Source of the DNA: Pseudomonas sp. RSB 5.4
GTDB lineage: Bacteria > Pseudomonadota > Gammaproteobacteria > Pseudomonadales > Pseudomonadaceae
DNA length: 64,000 bases
NCBI RefSeq assembly: GCF_037126175.1
Contig: NZ_CP146986.1
Coordinates: forward strand, 1,206,501-1,270,500
Direction of reading: 5' to 3'
Made by a program: the position numbers and the translations under genes. The notes under the pieces are model-generated. The model searched no databases and had not been told where the DNA came from. It saw nothing but the letters and a program-made list of their open reading frames with translations. Shown one piece after another: positions 24,540 to 35,033 of this stretch (within the stretch, counting starts at the first letter, position 1; each line of letters opens with the position of its first letter).

Positions 24540-25232
24540 TCAATCGTCCAAGGCGAACGCCACCGCCGACTGCGCATGCAGCTCGGTGGTGTCGAGCAGG
24601 GGCAGGGCGCTGTGTTCGGGTTTGAGCAGCAGGCCGATTTCCGTGCAGCCGAGGATGATCGCCTGAGCGCCGCGCGCGGTCAGCGCTTCGATCACCCGTT
24701 GATAGATCTGGCGCGACTCGTCGCTGATCACCCCGACGCACAGTTCGTCATAAATGATCCGGTGCACGTCCTTGCGCTCGGCGTCGTCCGGCACCAGTAC
24801 CGTCAAACCCTGCGCAATCAGGCGCTGCTTGAGAAAGTCCTGTTCCATGGTGAACGCCGTGCCGAGCAGGCCGACCGTGTGCGCCTCTATATCCAATGCC
24901 GCCTGCGCCGCCGGTTCGGCAATGTGCAGGAACGGAATGCTGATAGCCGCCTGAATCTGCGCCGCGACCTTGTGCATGGTGTTGGTACACAGCACCACGC
25001 ATTCGGCGCCGCCGGCCTCGAGCCTGCGTGCAGCATCCACCAGAATCGCCGCCGCAGCGTCCCAGCGCCCGGCGTGCTGGGCCTGTTCGACCGGGCCGAA
25101 GTCGACGCTGTACATCAGGATTTGCGCCGAGCGTAGCGGGCCGAGGCGGTCGCGGACCTGTTGATTGATGAGACGATAATATTCAGCGCTGGATTCCCAG
25201 CTCATGCCGCCGATCAGCCCGATAGTGCGCAT
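24540..25232 (-). CDS. aspartate/glutamate racemase family protein
   Basis: The 230-residue protein starts MRTIGLIGGMSWESSAEYYR, the usual start of aspartate racemases of the YgeA type. The first catalytic Cys is in CVVLCTNTMHK and the second in ILGCTEIGLLL, both in the expected TN and TE contexts, so a two-base cofactor-free racemase is likely. GAGGAA five bases before the ATG at 25232 fixes the start. It converges with the GNAT gene, and is divergent from the hypothetical gene at 25438. The amino acid used is not certain because broad racemases share these motifs. Confidence 0.9.
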   Translation of the reverse strand: MRTIGLIGGMSWESSAEYYRLINQQVRDRLGPLRSAQILMYSVDFGPVEQAQHAGRWDAAAAILVDAARRLEAGGAECVVLCTNTMHKVAAQIQAAISIPFLHIAEPAAQAALDIEAHTVGLLGTAFTMEQDFLKQRLIAQGLTVLVPDDAERKDVHRIIYDELCVGVISDESRQIYQRVIEALTARGAQAIILGCTEIGLLLKPEHSALPLLDTTELHAQSAVAFALDD

Positions 25233-25437
25233 TGAAATTCCTCGAACGATGGCCCGTAGCGAAAAAGTCGGGCCCGGGCCGAGTGTCCATCGGTTCAGGG
25301 GCGTATGCCAGTACAAAGCAACTGTACCGTTGATCCTTTTGCCAAGTGTCACGGTGCCGACGCCCGAGGTTTAACGTACGCCGGCGCGTCGATCTGTCAC
25401 TATCGACTATCGCAGGCTCTCCCCGAGGAACGTACCG

Positions 25438-25929
25438 ATGAACGACGTACAACAACTGGGCGAAATGCTTCGTCACTATGCCGAGAGTGAAGCACACAAG
25501 AAGCAACTGTTCGAAACGCAGTCCCAGGCGTGGGCCAGCCGCATCACCGAACTGTTCGGCCATATCCAGCAATGGCTGGAGCCGGTACAGGCACCGAATC
25601 TGCTGGAGGTGAGCCGCGAGGCTTACGTCGCGTTCGGCCCGAGCACACCGGTGGAAACCTCGACCTTCAAGACGGAAAAACTCAGCATCGTGATCGCCGG
25701 CAAACCGGTGGAGTTCGTGCCGGACGTGATGGGCAGTGCCGGGCAGATTTCCCTGGCGGTGATGGGGCTGACGGCGGCGCGCTATGGCAGCATTTCGCTG
25801 GTGGGTTTGCCCAGTGGCGAGTGGCAATGGCGCAAGACCAATGGCCTGAAGGATCCGGACACGTTTGTGTTTGATGCGGACTTTCTGGCGCAGCAGCTGC
25901 AGAGCCTGATTCCGCGCGATCGCAGCTGA
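25438..25929 (+). CDS. hypothetical protein
   Basis: The 163-residue soluble protein begins with a helical part (HYAESEAHKKQLFETQSQAW, LFGHIQQWLEP) and ends with a beta-rich half (KLSIVIAGKPVEFVPDVMG, ARYGSISLVGLPSGEWQW). I do not know the family; related proteins appear in other Pseudomonas, as I recall, without a function. GAGGAA lies eight bases before the ATG. It is transcribed alone and divergently from the racemase gene. Confidence 0.7.
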   Translation: MNDVQQLGEMLRHYAESEAHKKQLFETQSQAWASRITELFGHIQQWLEPVQAPNLLEVSREAYVAFGPSTPVETSTFKTEKLSIVIAGKPVEFVPDVMGSAGQISLAVMGLTAARYGSISLVGLPSGEWQWRKTNGLKDPDTFVFDADFLAQQLQSLIPRDRS

Positions 25930-25954
25930 TATCAGGGCTTCACCCATTTCCCAT

Positions 25955-26045
25955 TGTGGGAGCGGGCTTGCTCGCGAAGGCGGCAGCCCATTCAACATTG
26001 ATGGTGACTGACATACCGCTTTCGCGAGCAAGCCCGCTCCCACAG
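25955..26045. repeat. REP pair, family 1
   Basis: Inverted REP pair in the 132-base gap between two convergent genes, where it may end both transcripts. Confidence 0.95.
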
Positions 26046-26061
26046 TGGATTGAGGTCGATC

Positions 26062-26283
26062 CTACATCTCGAGGTTGACCCAGCCCGGTTTCGCCTCTTC
26101 CGGTGCCACCGCCTTCACGGGTTTCCCCGTCGCCAGCTCCACTCGCCGTGCCACCTCCGGATCATCGGCAAACGGCACCATGCTCGCATCGTCGAGGCTT
26201 TCCTCCGTCTGGTGGCGCAGGCAGTACTCCACCGCCAGCCACAGAAACACCACGCCCAGCACATTCAAGAAAATGTCGAACAT
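26062..26283 (-). CDS. small membrane protein after ccoN (CcoQ-like)
   Basis: The 73-residue protein has one hydrophobic helix (MFDIFLNVLGVVFLWLAVEY) and a polar acidic tail. Its position, 15 bases after the orphan ccoN gene, and its size are those of the small CcoQ-type subunit that stabilises cbb3 oxidases. Sequence likeness to standard CcoQ is weak, so the name rests mainly on context. In P. aeruginosa a similar small gene sits beside ccoN4. Confidence 0.65.
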   Translation of the reverse strand: MFDIFLNVLGVVFLWLAVEYCLRHQTEESLDDASMVPFADDPEVARRVELATGKPVKAVAPEEAKPGWVNLEM

Positions 26284-26298
26284 CGTCGGCTCCTTGCC

Positions 26299-27726
<1,428 letters not shown>

Positions 27727-28080
27727 GGTCAGTTCTTCCACGGTTGCAAAGTCTTGCCAGGCCACCCGGTCTGGCACGAGCTGCACTGTAGGAACAGCAC
27801 AGGAAACAAAACAGGCTCAGGAATATTTCATTTGTACGGATCAGATTGAAGTGCTGCCTGCGGCCATCTGCCGCGCCCTGATACGGTTTTTATCGTTTCA
27901 GGTGAATCTATTGCGTGCTGCGCTGCTCGTCCATAGTCAGGGGAAAATCCTGTGGGAGCGGGCTTGCTCGCGAAAGCGGTGTGTCAGTCAACAAGTCAGT
28001 TGCCTGACACACCGCTTTCGCGAGCAAGCCCGCTCCCACAGTTTTGAATTTGTGTTCAAACCTGATGAGGTGGCTGCTGC
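27727..28080. other. 354-base divergent promoter region ccoN / siroheme reductase
   Basis: The region holds a REP pair (27951-28041) close to the reductase gene and an imperfect inverted repeat at 28044-28059. No gene and no clear ANR or sigma70 site is seen. Confidence 0.6.
27951..28041. repeat. REP pair, family 1
   Basis: Inverted REP pair with the middle segment CAGTCAACAAGTCAGTTGCC. It lies only 40 bases before the reductase start, so it would be inside or next to the leader of that mRNA. Confidence 0.95.
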
Positions 28081-29754
28081 ATGTATCAATACGACGATTA
28101 CGACCGCGCACTGGTGTTCGAGCGCGTTGCGCAGTTTCGCGATCAGGTCGAGCGCTTCATGGCCGGAGAGTTGAGCGAGGAAGAGTTCCTGCCGCTGCGC
28201 CTGCAAAACGGCCTGTACCTGCAGAAGCACGCGTACATGCTGCGGGTAGCGATTCCCTACGGGACCCTGAGTGCCGAACAGATGCGCACGCTGGCGAGCA
28301 TCGCCGCCGATTACGATCGCGGTTACGGCCACTTCACCACACGGCAGAACCTGCAATTCAACTGGATCGAACTGGCGCAGGTACCGGACATCCTCGAGCG
28401 CCTGGCACAGGTCAACATGCATGCGATCCAGACCTCCGGCAACTGCGTGCGCAACATCACCACTGAAGCCTTCGCCGGGGTCGCGGCGGACGAAATGATC
28501 GACCCGCGCCCACTGGCAGAAATCCTCCGCCAATGGTCGACGATCAACCCGGAATTCCTGTTTCTGCCACGCAAGTTCAAGATCGCCATCTGCTCGGCGA
28601 AGCAGGATCGTGCGGCGATCATGATGCATGACATCGGCCTGTATCTTTATCCGGGGCGCGACGGGCAAATGCTCCTGCGGGTGATCGTCGGTGGCGGGTT
28701 GGGGCGCACGCCGATTCTGGGTTTGCAGATCCGCGACGGTTTGCCGTGGCAGCATCTGCTGTCCTACGTCGAGGCGGTACTGCGGGTCTACAACCGGCAT
28801 GGCCGGCGCGACAACAAATACAAGGCGCGGATCAAGATTCTGGTCAAGGCGCTCGGCATCGAGGCGTTCGCCAAGGAAGTCGAAGAGGAGTGGCAGCACC
28901 TCAAGGACGGCCCTGCGCAGTTGACCGAGGCCGAGTATGAGCGGGTCGCCCGAGCGTTCGTGCCGCCGATCTATCACACCCTGGCCGACACCGATCTGGA
29001 CTTCGGCACGCGTCTGGCCGAAAGCCCGGCGTTCGCCCGTTGGGTCGCGCGCAACGTGCAGCCGCACAAGAAACCTGGTTACACCAGCGTGGTGCTGTCG
29101 ACCAAACCGGGGCCGTCCGCGCCGCCGGGTGATGTCACCGGGTTGCAGATGCTGGCGGTGGCCGACTGGTCGGAGCGTTTCGGTTTTGGCGAGATTCGCA
29201 TTGCCCACGAGCAGAACATCGTCCTGCCCGATGTACGAAAGTCTGACCTGTACGAACTCTGGCAGCTTGCCTGCGAGCGCAATCTGGGCAGCGCCAACGT
29301 TGGCCTGCTGACCGACATCATTGCCTGCCCGGGCGGCGATTTCTGCGCGCTGGCCAACGCCAAGTCGATCCCGATTGCCCAGGCGATTCAGGCGCGTTTC
29401 GACAACCTCGATTACCTGCACGATCTGGGCGACATCAGCCTGAACATCTCCGGTTGCATGAACGCCTGCGGCCATCACCACATCGGCAATATCGGCATTC
29501 TGGGTGTCGATAAAAACGGCAGCGAGTGGTACCAGATTACCCTCGGCGGCGCGCAAGGCAAAAACAGCTCACTGGGCAAAGTCATCGGCCCGTCGTTCAG
29601 CGCAACCGAAGTGCCGCAGGTGATCGAACGGATCATCGGCACTTTTGTGCGTTACCGCGAAAGCGAGGAATTGTTTGTCGACACCGTGGCGCGCATTGGC
29701 CTGGAGCCGTTCAAGGAACGGGTTTACCCGAAAGTGCTGGAGGTGTCGGCATGA
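28081..29754 (+). CDS. siroheme nitrite/sulfite reductase (PA4130-like)
   Basis: The 557-residue enzyme has two ferredoxin-like half-domains and two siroheme domains. The 4Fe-4S/siroheme ligands are present as C-x5-C (Cys416 and Cys422, in ACPGGDFC) and C-x3-C (Cys459 and Cys463, in SGCMNACG). The N-terminal HFTTRQNLQFNWIEL block is the family sulfite-reductase ferredoxin segment. It reduces nitrite or sulfite with six electrons in the cytoplasm. It overlaps the DUF934 gene by four bases (ATGA). Whether sulfite or nitrite is used is not decided by sequence; the DUF934 partner favours sulfite assimilation, as does the common cysI/DUF934 pairing. Confidence 0.92.
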   Translation: MYQYDDYDRALVFERVAQFRDQVERFMAGELSEEEFLPLRLQNGLYLQKHAYMLRVAIPYGTLSAEQMRTLASIAADYDRGYGHFTTRQNLQFNWIELAQVPDILERLAQVNMHAIQTSGNCVRNITTEAFAGVAADEMIDPRPLAEILRQWSTINPEFLFLPRKFKIAICSAKQDRAAIMMHDIGLYLYPGRDGQMLLRVIVGGGLGRTPILGLQIRDGLPWQHLLSYVEAVLRVYNRHGRRDNKYKARIKILVKALGIEAFAKEVEEEWQHLKDGPAQLTEAEYERVARAFVPPIYHTLADTDLDFGTRLAESPAFARWVARNVQPHKKPGYTSVVLSTKPGPSAPPGDVTGLQMLAVADWSERFGFGEIRIAHEQNIVLPDVRKSDLYELWQLACERNLGSANVGLLTDIIACPGGDFCALANAKSIPIAQAIQARFDNLDYLHDLGDISLNISGCMNACGHHHIGNIGILGVDKNGSEWYQITLGGAQGKNSSLGKVIGPSFSATEVPQVIERIIGTFVRYRESEELFVDTVARIGLEPFKERVYPKVLEVSA

Positions 29755-30230
29755 ACAATTTGCTGCGCTTGGAACAAGGTGTTGCGCGGCTGATCGAGGA
29801 TGATCCGTGGACGCTGGTTCGCGAGCCGGAGCAGGGCAGGCCTGCGGGGTTGCTGATCCTGCCGCTGGCGCACTGGCTGCAATCGCCCTCGACCCACGCG
29901 GTGTGGCTGGGGCCGGATGACGAGGTCGAAAGCGTGGTGCCGTGGCTGGCCTCGTTGCCGTTGATTGCCCTGGACTTCCCGAGCTTTCGCGACGGTCGCG
30001 CCTACAGTCAGGCGTATCTGCTGCGCAGCCGGTTTGGCTGGGCCGGCGAGTTGCGGGCGATTGGCGATGTGTTGCGCGATCAGCTCAGCCATATGCGTCA
30101 GTGCGGGTTCGACAGCTTTGCGGTGCGCGAGGACAAATCGGCCGAAGATGCGCTCAAGGGCTTGGCGGGGATGAGCGTGCTGTATGGCCGCTCGGTCATA
30201 GAACCTCGCCCCTTGTTCCGTAGACGCTGA
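29751..30230 (+). CDS. DUF934 family protein
   Basis: The 159-residue protein starts inside ATGA at the end of the reductase gene, so it is translationally coupled. It holds the DUF934 blocks VVPWLASLPLIALDFPSFRD, GRAYSQAYLLRSRFGW and GELRAIGDVLRDQL. DUF934 proteins are regularly paired with siroheme reductases and are thought to help sulfite reduction or its electron supply; the exact reaction is unknown. The residues FPSFxDGR are the most conserved part. The C-terminus is short and basic. Confidence 0.9.
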   Translation: MNNLLRLEQGVARLIEDDPWTLVREPEQGRPAGLLILPLAHWLQSPSTHAVWLGPDDEVESVVPWLASLPLIALDFPSFRDGRAYSQAYLLRSRFGWAGELRAIGDVLRDQLSHMRQCGFDSFAVREDKSAEDALKGLAGMSVLYGRSVIEPRPLFRRR

Positions 30231-30235
30231 AGACT

Positions 30236-30369
30236 CTGTGGCGAGGGAGCTTGCTCCCGCTGGAGTGCGCAGCACTCCCAAACAGGCATGATGCGATCCG
30301 TCAGATAAATCGCGTTGTCTGGTTTGGGGCGGCTTCGCCACCCAGCGGGAGCAAGCTCCCTCGCCACAG
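30236..30369. repeat. REP pair, second family
   Basis: Inverted copies of GGCGAGGGAGCTTGCTCCCG flank a 90-base middle. The head differs from the common family 1 in this window. Each copy is itself a hairpin (GGGAGCTTGCTCCC). Confidence 0.93.
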
Positions 30370-30514
30370 GTGTTTTGCGGTGACATGCAAGGGAAACCCT
30401 TACATCCCGCAGCATTCCCGGATTTTTCCTTGGGTCGATGCTGGCCTTTTGGTAGAGTCCCCGTCGCCAGCGGGTTTTCGGCTGGACGACGGAACGAAGA
30501 AGGGAGTCTGGGTA

Positions 30515-31489
30515 GTGAGTGCGGGCAAAAAAATTTTGGGCCTCACGGCGTTGCTGTTGATGCTGACGCTGTGGGCCAGTTACTTCTATGTTTTCAAGGA
30601 AAACCGCGACGGCCAGTTGGGCGGCGCCGGTGAAAGCACCGCGTGGTGCGGCGCGCCGCCGTCCACCGAAGCGGCGCTGTTGGGCAAGGATCAATTGACC
30701 TTGCGCGTCACCAACAACCTGCGCGGCGAGTTCATGCTCAGTGGCTCGCTGGTGGTCTCCGAACGCACCTTCAACCGCTACGATCTGGGCCGCAACGAAC
30801 TGCGTCTGCGCCTGGAACCGTTGCAGTGGTCGTACGGCGTCACGCCGATCTTCCTCGAACAGGTCAAGGTCCAGCCGCTGAGCCGCAACCTCGCCTCACC
30901 GACCAAAAGCGCCTACGCCGAGCTTGAACCTCGCCCGATCGGCGTGCAGGGCCAGGTCACCGACTTTCCGTTCGACACCTATCGCTACGGCTACAAGCCG
31001 GTGCTGTATTATCTCAAGGGCAGCGAGCGCATCGACCTGCGCTTCAAGAACATCACCACGCTGATGGACCTGTCCAACACCTTCACGCCGATCCAGAAGT
31101 ACAACCGCGTCGAGTACATCAACGAGAAAAACTCGATGATTCGCGACGAGGACTACAAGGCCTACGGCCCGCACGAATGCGCGTTCAGCGTCGAGCGCAA
31201 AGGCTCGTTCAAGGTCGTGGTGCTGTTGTTGCTGCTGGTGCTGTGCCTGCCGTTGCTACACGTGTTCTATCGCGATGAGCCGGGGATCGACTTCCTCGCG
31301 ACGCTGGTGGCGATTGCCGTGGTGCGGGTGCTGCTGGTGGGGCCGGTGCAGGACTTCCAGCTGTACAACATCGACTTCCTGTTCGGCGCGGCGATTCTGC
31401 TGGTGGGTTCGGTGTCGCTGATCAAGGCGATGCGCGCCAACAGCCGGCGCGAGATGGCGTTGAAGAGTGGGGCGACGTCTTCCTGGTAA
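30515..31489 (+). CDS. hypothetical inner-membrane protein (DUF4436-like)
   Basis: The product of 324 residues starts with GTG 30515, nine bases after AGGGAG; the open frame upstream runs through the REP element and is not used. One N-terminal helix (LGLTALLLMLTLWASYFYVF), a large periplasmic beta-rich domain (about 35-230) and three C-terminal helices (VVVLLLLLVLCLPLLHV and others) are seen. VTDFPFDTYRYGYKPVLYYL resembles the FPFDxY motif of DUF4436 membrane proteins, whose function is unknown. It has no operon partner. Confidence 0.72.
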   Translation: MSAGKKILGLTALLLMLTLWASYFYVFKENRDGQLGGAGESTAWCGAPPSTEAALLGKDQLTLRVTNNLRGEFMLSGSLVVSERTFNRYDLGRNELRLRLEPLQWSYGVTPIFLEQVKVQPLSRNLASPTKSAYAELEPRPIGVQGQVTDFPFDTYRYGYKPVLYYLKGSERIDLRFKNITTLMDLSNTFTPIQKYNRVEYINEKNSMIRDEDYKAYGPHECAFSVERKGSFKVVVLLLLLVLCLPLLHVFYRDEPGIDFLATLVAIAVVRVLLVGPVQDFQLYNIDFLFGAAILLVGSVSLIKAMRANSRREMALKSGATSSW

Positions 31490-31519
31490 CACTCAGTGTT
31501 TGAGTCCAATCACTGACCC

Positions 31520-31608
31520 TGTGGGAGCGGGCTTGCTCGCGAATGCGGTACATCAGTCACCCTTGATGTTGGCTGAGGGAATGCATTCGCGAGCAAGCCC
31601 GCTCCCAC
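31520..31608. repeat. REP pair, family 1
   Basis: Inverted REP pair in the 145-base gap between convergent genes. Confidence 0.95.
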
Positions 31609-31634
31609 AAGGGATCCGCGTCATTCCTTACCGG

Positions 31635-34004
31635 TCACTTCAGCGCCGGATCACCCATGTTCATCTTCTTCCACCCCTGCAACAGCACCTGCGCCTTCGG
31701 CTCCTGGCCGTTCTCCAGGTAGTACTGGATCAGTGACAGCCGCGCATTGCGGTTCGCCGGTTGCGCCTTGAGCAAACGCTCCAGCTCGTCACACGCCTCG
31801 GTTACCTTGCCACTGTCGTGCAACGCTACCGCCAGCACATAACCGTACTGCGCGTTCTGCGGCTCCAGTTGCGCGGCTTTGTGCAGGGCGCTCATGGCTT
31901 CGGCGGTCTTGCCGGCGCGGATCAATGACAGGCCACGGGTGTGTTGCAACAGCGCTGCCTCCGGGTGCGCCTTGAGGCTGTTGTCCAGCAGGGTCTGGGC
32001 TTCCTGACCGCGACCATTGGCCTCCAGCCATTGCACCAGCGTCACCAGCGCCGGGTAGAAGTCCGGATCGCGCTTGAGTGCCGTGCGCAGCAATCCTTCG
32101 ACCTCGGCAGCGCGGCCACTGGCTTGATACAACATCGCCAGGTTCAGGTTGGCCTCGGCCCGTTCTGCGAGACTTTTCTGCACCGCCTCATACTCGGCAA
32201 TCGCCGCGTCCCAATTGTCCTGCGCGGCGCCGAGGCCGTTGTTGCGCGCAACGCCGAGCAGATCCCGCGCCGCGACAATGCGCACGGCTTTCACCGGATC
32301 ATTGAGCATCGGCGTCAGCAACGCTGCGCGCTCCGCGGACGGCAGGAAGGCACTGATCGCCCGCACCGCACTTTCGCGTACCTGCGGCGCTGGATTTTTC
32401 AGGTCCTGCGTCGCCAGCTTCAGGGATTGATCGCTTGGGTAAAGCGGCAGTTCGGCCAGCAACGTCGCCCGTTGAATCGCCGGCAGATTGCTGCGCTGTA
32501 ATTGCTCATGCAAAGCGTCCGCCGCGCCCGGCTGGCCGTTGCGGATCAGCCACAAACTTTCGTCATAACGTGGCGCCTGCGCTGCAGTCGCGGAAGCCTT
32601 CCACAACTTGAACTGCGCGGTGACCTTGTCGCCGGCCTTGCCCTGGTGACAGCTCAGGCAAGCGTCCGGCGTACCGAGTTTCTGCGCGCGCTCCGGGTCG
32701 GGAATGCTGAAGCTGTGGTCATGGCGGAAGTCGTTGCCCATATAAAACTTGCCGGGCATGTGGCAATCCACGCACTGCGAGCCGGGCTGGCCCATGGTGT
32801 GGCGGGTGTGTTCGATGGAATCGTAGTTTTTCGCTTGCAGGCCCTTGCCGTCGACGCCTGCGACCGAAGTCTTGCCAGCGGTGTTGTGGCATTGCAGACA
32901 CACCGCGTTGCCCGGTGCCTTGAGTTCGGTACTGTGCGGGTTATGGCAATTGCTGCAACGCACGCCCTTGTCGAACATCTTGCTCTGCAGAAACGAGCCG
33001 TGCTCGAACACTTCATCTTTGATCTTGCCGTCCAGTGCATACAGTTCGCGGGTGAGGGTGCTCGGCAGGTAGTCGTCCATCAGCCGTTTGCCGACGGTGT
33101 AGCCATCGCCCAATGGCGCACGGCGCGCGTGGCAGCGGGCACAGGTCTCGATTTCGACGGTGGCGTTCTTGTCCTTGAGGTCGACGGCAAAACCCTTGTG
33201 GATCAGGTCGTCTTTTTTCTGCGTCCACTCCAGGTGATTCGACGCCGGACCGTGGCAAGCCTGACAGCCGACGCCGAGGCTGTTCCATTGGCTGTTGAAG
33301 GTGTTGCTGGCCGCATCGAAATTGCGCTTGAAGCCTGTGGTGTGGCACTCGACGCACATGAAGTTGGCGTTCTGGCTGGGTTTGCTCCAGTGCAGTGGAT
33401 TCTTGAAGTTCACGCCCTGGCCGGGGTAGAGGTGAAACCAGCGGTGTTTCTCGGTATCCCACGCCACGCCAAGCGCCTGCAAACGGCCTTCGCCGACCTC
33501 GATCAGGTATTGCTGCAACGGGGCGATGCCGAAGGTGTAGGCGACTTTGAAGTCAGCGCTCTGGCCATCGATGCCCGGCGTATTGACCCAGAATTCGTCG
33601 CCCTTGCGCGAGAACCGGGTGGTCTCGTTTTCGGCCTTGAAGCTGACGATGTTGAAGTCGCCGAGCACGGTTTCGGCATTCGCTGCCTGCATCGCCAATT
33701 GGTGATGCGAGCCTTGCCAGTCCTTGACCTGCTCGGTGTGACAGCCCTGGCATTGTTGCTCATCGACCATGGTCGCGGGCTTCTGCGCCAGCGACTGCGG
33801 TTTGCTGGCAACCGGTGCGGCGGCTGCAGGTGCGCTGATCAGCGGCGGCTTCTGCGGCGCGGGCGCGGGACTGAACAGAAACCAGCCAATGCCCGCCACT
33901 GCCGCCAGCAGCACGCCGATGGTGATGGGGAACAGATAACGTGAAAGGGACGGTCGGGACGAATCAGGATCAGGCTGTACGACTTTATTTTTATGCTTGG
34001 GCAT
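31635..34004 (-). CDS. octahaem c-type cytochrome with C-terminal TPR repeats
   Basis: The 789-residue protein has one N-terminal membrane anchor (LFPITIGVLLAAVAGIGWFLF), then eight CxxCH haem motifs: CQGCH, CVECH, CQACH, CARCH, CSNCH, CLQCH, CVDCH and CLSCH, in the first two thirds, a HEAT-like stretch (about 470-560) and at least five TPR-type repeats (about 590-780; ANLNLAMLYQASGRAAEVEG is one). The haem part resembles cytochrome c554 and NrfA-like multihaem proteins. A nitrogen- or oxygen-compound reductase or electron shuttle is likely, but no partner enzyme is adjacent. GGAAG precedes the ATG at 34004. TPRs on a multihaem protein suggest docking to a partner. Confidence 0.87.
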   Translation of the reverse strand: MPKHKNKVVQPDPDSSRPSLSRYLFPITIGVLLAAVAGIGWFLFSPAPAPQKPPLISAPAAAAPVASKPQSLAQKPATMVDEQQCQGCHTEQVKDWQGSHHQLAMQAANAETVLGDFNIVSFKAENETTRFSRKGDEFWVNTPGIDGQSADFKVAYTFGIAPLQQYLIEVGEGRLQALGVAWDTEKHRWFHLYPGQGVNFKNPLHWSKPSQNANFMCVECHTTGFKRNFDAASNTFNSQWNSLGVGCQACHGPASNHLEWTQKKDDLIHKGFAVDLKDKNATVEIETCARCHARRAPLGDGYTVGKRLMDDYLPSTLTRELYALDGKIKDEVFEHGSFLQSKMFDKGVRCSNCHNPHSTELKAPGNAVCLQCHNTAGKTSVAGVDGKGLQAKNYDSIEHTRHTMGQPGSQCVDCHMPGKFYMGNDFRHDHSFSIPDPERAQKLGTPDACLSCHQGKAGDKVTAQFKLWKASATAAQAPRYDESLWLIRNGQPGAADALHEQLQRSNLPAIQRATLLAELPLYPSDQSLKLATQDLKNPAPQVRESAVRAISAFLPSAERAALLTPMLNDPVKAVRIVAARDLLGVARNNGLGAAQDNWDAAIAEYEAVQKSLAERAEANLNLAMLYQASGRAAEVEGLLRTALKRDPDFYPALVTLVQWLEANGRGQEAQTLLDNSLKAHPEAALLQHTRGLSLIRAGKTAEAMSALHKAAQLEPQNAQYGYVLAVALHDSGKVTEACDELERLLKAQPANRNARLSLIQYYLENGQEPKAQVLLQGWKKMNMGDPALK

Positions 34005-34220
34005 TAAGACTTCCGTGGTCCAGGTGCATTTGCCTGCTGGCGTGCGTTCAAGCTCGGTGCAGCTTTGCCGGATGCCCGGCATCTGTCAATTGACGCTTGT
34101 GAAGCAGTGCCCGGTGCTGTGTGAATTTTGTGGTTTTTCAATCGCAATCGCCGGGGTTTTAGCTATACCTGTAACTCCTCCCTACGCAATATATTCAGGC
34201 CTTCTGACAGGAGTTACAGC

Positions 34221-34898
34221 ATGAAGCTAGCAGTAATGATGGGCACCCTCTGCATTGCCACTCTCGGCGTGGTGGGCTGCTCCAGCAAAACCGTCGCTCC
34301 CGATGAGTATTCCGGCTTTCTCAAGGACTACAGCCAGCTCAGGGAGGCCAAATCGCCTTCCGGTGCAGAAGTGATGCGCTGGATTGATCCGAAGGTCGAC
34401 ATCAGCAAGTTCACCAGCGTGTACGTCGAACCGACCCAGCTCTATCCAAAGCCGCAGCCGACCGCGAAGATTTCCCAGCAGACCCTCAACGGCATCACCT
34501 CCTACTACGATCAAGCCCTCAAGCGTGAAATCAGCAAGGATCTGCCATTGGCGAACGGCCCCGGCCCAGGCGTGATTGTGGTGCGCGCGGCGATTACCGC
34601 CGTGAGCAGCAAGACCGAAGGCCTGCACGCGTATGAAGTGATCCCGGTCGCCCTGGTGGCGGCAGCAGTCAGCACCGCCAGCGGTATCCGCGATCAGGAA
34701 ACCACCCTGGCCACCGAAGCGGTGTTCCTCGATGGCGGCAACAACAAGGTCGTGGCGCAAGTGGTGCGCAAAGGCACTGGCAAACCACTGGAAAATGACA
34801 CCCAGGCGATGAAGGCCACCGACGTCAAACCGGTGATTGATGGCTGGGCGAATGACATGCATCAGATGTACCTGAAGCTCAAGGCCAGCTCCAAATAA
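34221..34898 (+). CDS. DUF3313 family lipoprotein
   Basis: The 225-residue product has a signal peptide ending in VVGC, with lipid attached at Cys20. The body has LKDYSQLREAKSPSG, VYVEPTQLYPKP and a C-terminal WANDMHQMYLKL, the layout of DUF3313 lipoproteins, whose function is unknown. ACAGGAGTT lies nine bases before the ATG at 34221. It stands alone between an octahaem cytochrome (divergent) and convergent REP elements. Confidence 0.9.
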   Translation: MKLAVMMGTLCIATLGVVGCSSKTVAPDEYSGFLKDYSQLREAKSPSGAEVMRWIDPKVDISKFTSVYVEPTQLYPKPQPTAKISQQTLNGITSYYDQALKREISKDLPLANGPGPGVIVVRAAITAVSSKTEGLHAYEVIPVALVAAAVSTASGIRDQETTLATEAVFLDGGNNKVVAQVVRKGTGKPLENDTQAMKATDVKPVIDGWANDMHQMYLKLKASSK

Positions 34899-34917
34899 TC
34901 CAGCGAGGCGTGGGCCC

Positions 34918-35017
34918 ATTCGCGAGCAAGCCCGCTCCCACCTTGAGATCTGCGCCGGACACTCAGCCTGTGTCCACTGTAGATCCCCTGTGGGAGCGGG
35001 CTTGCTCGCGAAAGCGG
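34918..35017. repeat. REP pair, opposite arrangement
   Basis: Two family 1 copies are present with the order reversed (CGCGAGCAAGCCCGCTCCCA first). They lie between convergent genes. Confidence 0.95.
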
Positions 35018-35033
35018 TCTTTCAGGCACCCCA

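Noticed and set aside
28044..28059. Inverted repeat TTGAA-N6-TTCAA before the siroheme reductase, possible ANR site
   Set aside because: The ANR/FNR box needs TTGAT-N4-ATCAA; the spacing here is two bases too long.
30251..30514. In-frame N-terminal extension of the membrane protein at 30515
   Set aside because: The extension is translated REP sequence before a good ribosome site and GTG; unlike the two REP insertions in the sulfatase operon it does not interrupt the gene.
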